Origin: Acidobacteriota bacterium
GTDB lineage: Bacteria; Acidobacteriota; Thermoanaerobaculia; UBA5066; Gp7-AA6
Assembly: GCA_027307335.1 (NCBI GenBank)
Contig: DAHUXD010000064.1
Coordinates: 1 to 64,000 of the forward strand
Reading direction: 5' to 3'
DNA length: 64,000 nucleotides
Position numbers and translations under genes: made by a program. This document shows, piece by piece, positions 33,353-41,200 of this stretch. Under the pieces are notes generated by a model. The model did no database searches. It saw nothing but the letters and a program-made list of their open reading frames with translations, and had not been told where the DNA came from. Within the stretch, counting starts at the first letter, position 1, and each line of letters begins with the position of its first letter.

Positions 33353-34581
33353 TCAGGCCATGCTTGTCACCAGGGATCCGTCAGTCCCGCGGTCGGGGAG
33401 GCTGTGTGCATCGGCGACCGAGGTACCGTTCTGTATCCAGGTTGGTGGAAGGAGGACCGTCGGAATGGCCACCCCCGCGCCGAGGAAGGGACCGTGATCA
33501 CCGGATTGAGCGCGCTTCACGGCATTTCGAACATGACGGGTAGCGAGAGCCGTACGAAGTCTAAAGTGGGTCGCCCAATCACCTGGATAAGCGAATGGAT
33601 TCTGACGCCTCTGGATAGTGGGAGCATCGACCAGCGCTGAGAACGGCGCATCCACGGCGAAGACGTTATGGTGAGGGACATCCGGGCGAGGCAGCCAGCC
33701 GTCTTCGCCATAGCCACCGGTGAACAGACAGCGATCGAATCCCCCGCCAACTGTCGGCGGATCGGGCGAGGCATATCCCTCGTGCTGCGTCCACATCGAC
33801 GAATTCACCCACCTCTCGGTGATGAAGCCTAGAAACTTCGGATCCTGAACAGCTTCATCCACTGTCGGAGCCTTCTTGGGGTCGTCGATGTACGCCAAGA
33901 CCATTGCAGCAAAGTTGGAGTGAGCATAGAAATCGGCGATCGCATGACAGGCCAGACCGTACGGTACGGCTTCAGAACTGCCTGAAGCAACGGTGTGAAG
34001 CGGGGTCTCCCCATCCCACCTTAGCCGGTCGTCGAGCAGGGCTATCGACTCGAGAATCATGGAGTTGTCAAAGTGTTCTCGAGGATCGTAGTTGGGATGG
34101 GTCCAGGGATCGTCCACCCGAAAATTCACCCGGTTGATATCGTCGATGACAGAGAAATCGAACATCCCTTTCAGAGCGCTGTTGTTGATGTCGCTGTGTA
34201 TCGATATGAAAAATTGCGGGCGCAGGTTCTCGAGTTCATCAGCCGATGCAGCCGTCCAAACTAGCTCTCCATCGAAGAGCGCCAAGGGCTGTAACTCGTG
34301 CCGGGGTGCGGGTTGGCAGGGTCGATGGTGATAGAGGATCCGCGTACTCGGTCGAGTAGCCACGCGTGATCTACGACAGCACCGCTTTGAAGACGAAGAC
34401 GGCCGACCGCCAAGAGGCCATGGCTTAGCTTGTTCTCGTGAAATCTCCTGACGGCCACACGCAGACACGCACCCCAAGTAGACGGGTAATCAGCGGAACC
34501 TGAACTGGAGCGGATGAAATCACGAATCTCCCGGCCTAAGCTCCAGTTGGGCTCAACCATTGGTTCCAAGCGGGAGTTCAT
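33353..34581 (-). pseudogene. HET-C-like protein, frameshifted
   Basis: The ATG at 34,581 has AAGGAG eight bases upstream and starts a frame with a natural-looking sequence (DHAWLLDRVRGSSITIDPAN) that ends at 34,261. A second frame, overlapping and shifted by one base, carries the rest: LFDGELVWTAASADELENLR, HFDNSM, and the HET-C/phospholipase-like motif CHAIADFYAHSNFAAMVLAY. The sense would be continuous if one C were restored in the run near 34,287 (AGC-CCT-TGG read as AGC-CCC-TTG). The joined product would be ~409 residues. HET-C relatives are predicted metal-dependent, phospholipase/nuclease-like lytic proteins. No slippery heptamer is apparent, so this is a mutation or a sequencing error, not programmed frameshifting. 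Confidence 0.65.
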
Positions 34582-34717
34582 CTGACTTCTCCTTGCCTAA
34601 TTCACCGCAGCCGTTACGCGCCTGGCTTCCCTGAATCGAGCTCGCCGAAGCCGTCGCGCAAGCCGACTCGTCGTTGTGCTGATCAAGATTCGCCATCCCG
34701 ACCGCTGATCTCCTCGC

Positions 34718-34936
34718 TTACGGAGTCTCGCTTCTGATTACCCTCATGCCCTTGATTCGAGAGGCCTCCTCGGAGGCGGCTGCCGTTATCCGAAGCAGCG
34801 CGACATCGATAAAAGCCCGAGCACTCAATAGCGCTACCGAGGCGACCGCCTCATCCTCCACACGCTCGAGCGCCTCATCAACCTCGGAGGCCGCGCGCTT
34901 GAGACTCTCTTCGATCATCCGGGATCGTTCATCCAC
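34718..34936 (-). CDS. Small helical protein, hypothetical
   Basis: A 72-residue, almost wholly alpha-helical, Ala/Glu/Arg-rich protein (MIEESLKRAASEVDEALERV). GTG 34,936 is the start; the ribosome site is weak. It lies alone between the HET-C-like and beta-helix genes and is possibly a coiled-coil partner. No function can be given. Confidence 0.45.
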   Translation of the reverse strand: MDERSRMIEESLKRAASEVDEALERVEDEAVASVALLSARAFIDVALLRITAAASEEASRIKGMRVIRSETP

Positions 34937-35054
34937 TGTTCAGGGTTCCCTTGTGGTACATCCGAGTGTCATCCCGGTCATTTCCACAACTAACGAAAGC
35001 TCTTTCGATCGACCGCCCCGGAAGCGCTTCCGATTCCTTAGGTTAGCCACCGGT

Positions 35055-37445
35055 TTATTGCAGATTGAACGTCTTCGTCAGGAAGACGGCCATCTGTCCC
35101 CGGGTGTTCGGGTTGCTCGGACAGTAGTTCCCACCGCCGCAGCCTCCGGTGATGCCCTCGGCCGCCAGCCGCTCGATCCAGTTCGCGAAGGCGCTGGGGC
35201 ACATCACGTCGAGGAAGACTCCGGTGCATGCGGGTGGGTTGTACGCCGGCCCGTGCTCGGTCTTCAAAAGAAACACGGCCATTTGCGCGCGAGTCACAGG
35301 ATTCGAGGGGCAGTAGTTTCCGCCGCCGCACCCGCCGGTGATGCCTTCGGCTGCGAGGCGCTCGATCCAATTCGCAAAGGCGCTGGGGCAGGTCACGTCC
35401 GCAAAGATCCCCGTGCACATTGGCGGCACGTACGTTGAGCCGTGCTCGGCCTTCAGCAGAAAGACCGCCATCTGAGCGCGGGTCACCGAGGCGTAGCGGC
35501 AGTAGTTGCCGCCGCCGCATCCGGCCGTGATCCCGTTTCTGGCAATCTTGATCACGTAGTCGTGGAACGGGTCCGAGGGTGGCACGTCGAGAAAGTCCAC
35601 CTGAATCGCCAGGATCGCCTCCGGCGAGGCGCAGGAGCCGACCGACTCGACGACACCCGCCTGCATGGTCGTTCCAGGCGAGCCGGCGTCAAACGTGATC
35701 TGGTTCGAGCCCTGCCCAGCCGTGATCGTGCCCCCCGTGAGCGTCCAGGCATAGGTCGAGCCGGTATTGTTCGTGACGCTGGCGAGGTTGCCCATGGAGC
35801 CAACGCCGACCGACTCGGGCGCGACGATGACCGGCAGCACCGGCGAGTCGTTGACGGTGAGCGTGGCGGCCGCCGACGTTACCATCTGGCCAAACCCGTC
35901 GGTCACGACCACGGCGTAGCTGGCCGAGTCGCCGGGGACCGTCGAGGTGATCATGAGTTGTGATGTGGTCGAGCCGGAGATCCTCCCGCCGTCGGACAGA
36001 GGATTCCCTCCGTCGAGCCACTGGTATGTCAGGGTGGGCGCGCCGGTGGCCGTCACACTGAAAACCGCCGTTGCCCCCGCACAGAGGGTCAGGTTCGAGG
36101 GCGCGGTCACGGAGAGAGGAACCCGCTCGTACGCGCCCATGTCGACAATCGGCGGCGTGCCCGCACCGGTATCGGGCACCGCCGGATCGTCGTAGAACCG
36201 CGGAAGGCCGGATATGTCCGTGGTGACCCCGCCCGGGACGGCGCCGTTGTTGCCCGCGTCCACTGCGGGGGACGGAGTGCCCAGACGCAGGTCCGTCGGA
36301 AAGTTCCGAAACAGCGGATCGGCGAAAATGTTGCCGGTACCCGTCAGGGCGTCCTGCGTGTCGCAATACGTCGCTGAGAGACTCGAAAAGCCGTCGTTGA
36401 AGACTCCGGCCACGGCGTTTCCCCAGACGATCGTGTTGGTCATCGTGTTGCTGTTGCTCGCGAGGAGTGACACGCCGTAGGCCTGATTGCCCGCTATCGT
36501 GCAGTTCTCGAGCGTATTACTGTCGGCGATCAGATCGAGACCGTCAGGCGCGTTGCCGGCGATGATCGTATTGACGAGCGTCATGCCCCCGGCGCTCTCG
36601 ACTCCTCCCGAGCCGACCGAGGCGCCGGAGATCTGGTTCGACAGGAAGAAGCAGTCCGTCGCTGTCACCGTACTGCCGCCGCCAGACTTGAACCCGCCGC
36701 CGGCGCCGCCAAAGGCGACGACGTTGGCGACGAAGGTGCAGTGATTCAGTGCCGGAGACCCGCTCGTCACCCGCATGCCCCCGCCTTCGAAGCTGGCGAA
36801 GTTGGCGCTGAAAATGAGGTTGCCGAGGGTCGGCGCCCCTGCGTTGTCCCACATCCCTCCGCCCCGCTCGTTCGGCGACGAGGCGGCATCCGCCTGGCCG
36901 GCCGTGATCGTGAACCCATCGAACACGCCGGTGGCCGTGACGGTGCCGTCCGCCGTGACAACATGGTAGCTGTTGTCCGTCGCTGTGCCAGGTGTCCCGA
37001 TGTCGCCGGAAAGGATCGTCACGTTGACTGTCGGGTTGCGCTGCGAACGCTGCGTCTCTGTGCCATTGAAGCCGCCGTAGACGCCGACGTTGTTCTTGAG
37101 CGCGAAGCTGATCGTCCGATCGGTCGTCGTCGTCGGCTTGTACGTCGCCGCGGCGACCCAGATCTCGTCGCCCGAGCCGGCCGCGGACAGACCCGACTGC
37201 AGACTCGTGAAGGCGTCCATCCAACTCGAGCCGTTGTTGGAGCCGGTGGCGGCGGCGTTGACGTAGATGACCGAGGCGCGCGCAACGCTCCCGAAGACGA
37301 CTGCCAACGCCATAACGCCCAATGACAATCCGGATGGCCGGCAACGCGAGCCTGACCGCGCCAGCCGCAAAAGAAGCCCCCGCACCGACGAACACACAGG
37401 CTCGGCCAGCCGTTTGTAGCACTGGCCACGCAAGACGAGTTGCAT
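35055..37445 (-). CDS. Secreted beta-helix protein with Ig-like and three SLH domains
   Basis: A 796-residue surface protein. ATG 37,445 follows GGAGAAGGC; a signal/anchor segment (LSLGVMALAVVFGSVARASV) ends near residue 60. Residues ~65-390 are a right-handed parallel beta-helix (GGGMWDNAGAPTLGNLIFSA, GGMRVTSGSPALNHCTFVAN). An Ig-like domain follows (LTLCAGATAVFSVTATGAPT). The last ~190 residues are three S-layer-homology repeats, each with the Cys-rich signature ITGGCGGGNYCP or a variant and RAQMAVFLLK. SLH repeats tether proteins to the cell envelope. The SLH triplet matches that inside the neighbouring RHS protein. Confidence 0.85.
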   Translation of the reverse strand: MQLVLRGQCYKRLAEPVCSSVRGLLLRLARSGSRCRPSGLSLGVMALAVVFGSVARASVIYVNAAATGSNNGSSWMDAFTSLQSGLSAAGSGDEIWVAAATYKPTTTTDRTISFALKNNVGVYGGFNGTETQRSQRNPTVNVTILSGDIGTPGTATDNSYHVVTADGTVTATGVFDGFTITAGQADAASSPNERGGGMWDNAGAPTLGNLIFSANFASFEGGGMRVTSGSPALNHCTFVANVVAFGGAGGGFKSGGGSTVTATDCFFLSNQISGASVGSGGVESAGGMTLVNTIIAGNAPDGLDLIADSNTLENCTIAGNQAYGVSLLASNSNTMTNTIVWGNAVAGVFNDGFSSLSATYCDTQDALTGTGNIFADPLFRNFPTDLRLGTPSPAVDAGNNGAVPGGVTTDISGLPRFYDDPAVPDTGAGTPPIVDMGAYERVPLSVTAPSNLTLCAGATAVFSVTATGAPTLTYQWLDGGNPLSDGGRISGSTTSQLMITSTVPGDSASYAVVVTDGFGQMVTSAAATLTVNDSPVLPVIVAPESVGVGSMGNLASVTNNTGSTYAWTLTGGTITAGQGSNQITFDAGSPGTTMQAGVVESVGSCASPEAILAIQVDFLDVPPSDPFHDYVIKIARNGITAGCGGGNYCRYASVTRAQMAVFLLKAEHGSTYVPPMCTGIFADVTCPSAFANWIERLAAEGITGGCGGGNYCPSNPVTRAQMAVFLLKTEHGPAYNPPACTGVFLDVMCPSAFANWIERLAAEGITGGCGGGNYCPSNPNTRGQMAVFLTKTFNLQ

Positions 37446-37457
37446 GCCTTCTCCCTA

Positions 37458-37805
37458 TTACGGCAACTCCAGGAATCGCGACGTCAACGACCAATACCAG
37501 GCGCCTGCCGCGGCGGCACTCACGAGAACCCTACCAATCCTTGGCGCTACGGGCGCACCCCGGCGGACTATGCACCAGATAGGAGCCACGATCCCAGCGA
37601 CCGCAGCGAGTGGCACGACGACGACAAACAACAAGTAGCCGATCAGAAGTGCCACCTGCGCGGCGCCCGCCGGTGAGGCCTCCATTCCCTTACCCGTAGC
37701 CAAGCCAAACCCCAGATAGGTGACCGAGATCGCGCCGGCCACGAACCAAGACCATTTGTCTAACAATTGGTCCATCCTCGTAGCCATCGTGCGCGACTCG
37801 GCCAT
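37458..37805 (-). CDS. Small membrane protein (three helices)
   Basis: A 115-residue protein with three hydrophobic segments (WFVAGAISVTYLGFGLATG, VALLIGYLLFVVVVPLAAVA, VLVSAAAAGAWYWSLT). No family recognised. It lies 29 bases below the 144-residue membrane gene and is a possible second immunity candidate for the RHS toxin tip, by position only. Confidence 0.6.
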   Translation of the reverse strand: MAESRTMATRMDQLLDKWSWFVAGAISVTYLGFGLATGKGMEASPAGAAQVALLIGYLLFVVVVPLAAVAGIVAPIWCIVRRGAPVAPRIGRVLVSAAAAGAWYWSLTSRFLELP

Positions 37806-37834
37806 CGACTACCTTAGAACCCTCTGCCGTCGCG

Positions 37835-38269
37835 CTACTCCGCGCCACTGGTCGCCCCTCTCAGCAATGCGCGACCGATCGGGACTGCCGCACCAGCTAG
37901 AACGCCCACAAGCAACCACGCAGTGACCTCGGGCACCGCAGGCACGATCGTCGGTTCCGCAATCGGCGCAACCAGCTGGGTCCACGCTACAACCGCGGCC
38001 GCACCGAGCACACCCATCATCACCCAGTCAAGTAGACCCACCGCTCTTACACGCTGGCGCGTAGCTACGATTCCGGTTCCGAACGTCGTGCCCAAACTGA
38101 ACACAGCAATTCGAGGGAGGTAGACGAGAACCGTCAGCGACGCGAGTTCGCGGCTACGCTCGCCTTCCGCAAGAGTTATCGACTGGAAGACTGCCCAGGC
38201 AAGAAACGGTGCAGTCGCTGTTGAGGCTGTCACGAGCCAGCCCAACGGTATTCTAGCCGAGCGTGTCAT
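37835..38269 (-). CDS. Small four-helix membrane protein, immunity candidate
   Basis: A 144-residue protein with about four membrane segments (GWLVTASTATAPFLAWAVF, LTVLVYLPRIAVFSLGTTF, WVMMGVLGAAAVVAWTQLV, VTAWLLVGVLAGAAVPIG). It starts 13 bases after the RHS gene stop on the same strand, the standard slot for the immunity protein of a polymorphic toxin. There is no sequence support beyond position and its membrane nature. Confidence 0.6.
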   Translation of the reverse strand: MTRSARIPLGWLVTASTATAPFLAWAVFQSITLAEGERSRELASLTVLVYLPRIAVFSLGTTFGTGIVATRQRVRAVGLLDWVMMGVLGAAAVVAWTQLVAPIAEPTIVPAVPEVTAWLLVGVLAGAAVPIGRALLRGATSGAE

Positions 38270-38282
38270 CCTCTTTGCGATA

Positions 38283-41200
38283 TCAGAAGTTACCCGGGCA
38301 TGGCTGATACCACCCAGGTGCGCGAAGCCTGAAGGTTTGGTCTAGGTGCGTATAGGGGTCGACATAGATGCCACACTTGCTCGCAACACAGCTCGCGAAG
38401 GTATTGCTATTCCTGCCGTTTCCGATGCCCAGATTTGCAAACACGTAGCTATACCGCTCCACAGGATATTGCGCCGAATTGCTTCGCGCGCAGGTCTCGA
38501 GGCGGCCACAAGGATCTGATCGCCATGGTGAACACTGCCCACCTGTATCGGATGGGTCGTTCATTCGGTAGACACCATTGCCATCCTGAATGTGTAGGCC
38601 GAACGTGCGACGTTGGTTGTTGCTGTTCGACTCCAAGTAGCAGTGCTTGTAGCCACTGAGCACCTTAGAGTCAAGAGGACGGCAGCAGACACGAACATCC
38701 AGACCGTAAGGATCGACGAAGCGAACCGGCGTACCCTTAGCGTAGCTGAAGAGGTCTACGTCGGCGTCCAGCCCCACCGGATCCGCCTCTGCATATCTAC
38801 CCCAATTTGGTCGGTACCATCTGAAGATGTTGTACTCACGTTCGGACATGCCGTTGACGGAGTTGGTGGGCTGCTGCTCGACTTCCTGGCCCGGAAGGCG
38901 GAGGACCTGGTGCTGGTCGGCGAGGCCAGAAGGTCGTTTGGTCCAGACTCTTCCGTAGGGTTCGTACTCGACGCGCCAGTAGGTGTTGACGGAGGAATCG
39001 GTTTGCATGATGGGAGCGCCGAGGTGGTCGGTTAAGGTCCAGTGCGTTGTCGAGGTTACGGTATCGACTTCGGCGACGGGGGCGCCGCCCATCCAGACGT
39101 GCTCGTAGGAGATGACAGGGTGGTAGGTGGTGTTCCAGTCGGTCTCGGTGATGATGGAGAGCTCCGGGGAGTAGACGAAGTAGCGTTTGTTGCCGGCGGG
39201 GGTGACGTTGGCGGTAAATCCCCAGGTCTTCGTAAGGAACGTGGCCATCTGGGCACGGGTGACAGGGTTGGTCGGGCAGTAGTTTCCTCCGCCGCATCCT
39301 CCGGTGATACCGCGGCGGGCGATTTCTTCGATATAGGGGGCATGGGGGGCGGTCTTTGGAACGTCCGAGAAGACGCCGACGGCGGGAGGAGGCACGTAGG
39401 TCGAGCCTTCGAGTCCGAAGAGGAGGAAGTTCGCCATGGTCTCGCGGGTGACCGCGGTGGATGGGCAGAACTGCAGGGGGCTCAAAACGCAGGCGTCCAT
39501 GATTCCCTGGTGATAAGCGTCTTCGACCCAGTTGGCGAACTGGCTGGGACAGGCGACGTCCTGGAAGATGCCGGTGCAGTTGGGCGGCGTGTACCCGGAG
39601 CCGTTCTTGGCCTTCAGGAGAAAGACCGACATCTGGTCGCGATGAATAGAGCTCCCGGAACCGAACTGCCCTCCCCCGATTCCAGCCGTGATGCCGCGGG
39701 CCGCGATGATCGTCACATAGGGGTAGAAGGGGTCGGTGTTGGGCTCGTCGGAGAAGTCGACGACGAAGTTGGTTGAGTTGCTCGTCGAGGCGCCGTCGGT
39801 GACCGTGATCGGGGCCAGCGTCCCTGCGGAGGCGATGTCGGACGCGTTGATGGTGGCGTGGATCTGGTTGATGGAGTCGAGCGTCGTCGTGCGAGCTGAG
39901 CCGATCCACTTGACGACGGAGGAGCCGGTGAACTTGGCTCCATAGACGTAGAGGGTGAAGGCGGCGCCGCCTGCGGCTGTCGAGGCGGGGGAAAGCCCGG
40001 TGATCGAGAGGGCGTTGTCACGGGCGATGGTCCGGACACCCCGGGCGTCGTAGTTGTACGCGAATCCGGCTGCCGGATCGACCGAGGATACGGCCAGGAA
40101 GTTGCGGGCGGAGTACAGGAAGGAGTTTGCCGTCGAACCGACCTGGGTCTCATTGCCCGCGGAATCGTACGCCACTGTCCGGGAGCCGATGGGCGACTGC
40201 TCGGTGACCGAGGAGAGCTTCGGGGTGGTTCCAGAATACGTGAAAGTGGCTGACCGCATGGTGCCACCGCTCGAGAGCGAGAGGCTCGTGACGTTGCCCA
40301 TGGAGTCGTAGTTGTAGGAGCCGGTCGACCAGAGGTTGCTGCCGGTTGAGGCGGTCTTCAAGCGGTTCAGGTCGTCGTAGGCCATCGCCGTACGGCTGTA
40401 AGTTGAATCCAGGGCATCCGGGATCGAGGTCACGTTACCGACACCATCGTAGCCGATCGTGTGGTAGTCGGCGAGGGTCACCGAGCCTGCGTCCTTGACG
40501 AGCTTGTTCAAGGTCATTCGGTAGCGCTGGTCGTATTGCATCGTCCGGGTCGTGCCGTTGCCGAACTTCAGCTGGGTGGGCGGGCCGAAGGGAGCGTAGG
40601 TGGTTGCTCCCGCGGTAGGAGAGACATAGGTCGTGGAGCCGGAGGCGGCTGAAAGCGGCCGATCGGCAAAGTCGTAGGTATAGGTGAGGGTCTTCTGGGA
40701 GGGGTAGATGATCGAGGTACGGTTGCCGTTCTGGTCATAGGCGTACTGGGTCTCGAAGGTATTGTCCCAGACGGCCTTGCGCTCGGCCTTGAGCAAGCCG
40801 CGGCGATCGTAGTTGTACTGAGTCGTGCCGGTGGGCTCGGTGACTCTGCCCACCCGTCCGCCGCCGTAACCACCGAGGGTCGTGTTGTCGTAAGCCCAGC
40901 TCACGGTCTCGGTCGCCCGGTTCGAGCGGGTGGAGGTCGACGTCACCACCCGGTTCGCGGCGTCGTAAGTTCGGGTCGTCGTGGCCGCGTTCGCGTCGGT
41001 CACGGTCAGAAGGTTCCCGGCCGGGTCGTAGCTGTAGGTGGTCGTCCCTGTGACGGGGCTGACCTGCTTCTGCATCCTGCGGAAGTCGTCGTAGTTGTAG
41101 GTGGTCTGGTTGGTGTTCGGGTCGGTGACGCTCACCAAGTTGTCGTGGGCGTCGTAGCCGTACGAGGTTGAGGCCGACCCTGCGCCCAGAGTCTGCGAGA

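Noticed and set aside
34261-34330. Programmed -1 frameshifting in the HET-C-like gene
   Set aside because: No X-XXY-YYZ slippery site or downstream pseudoknot evident; a missing C explains it more simply.
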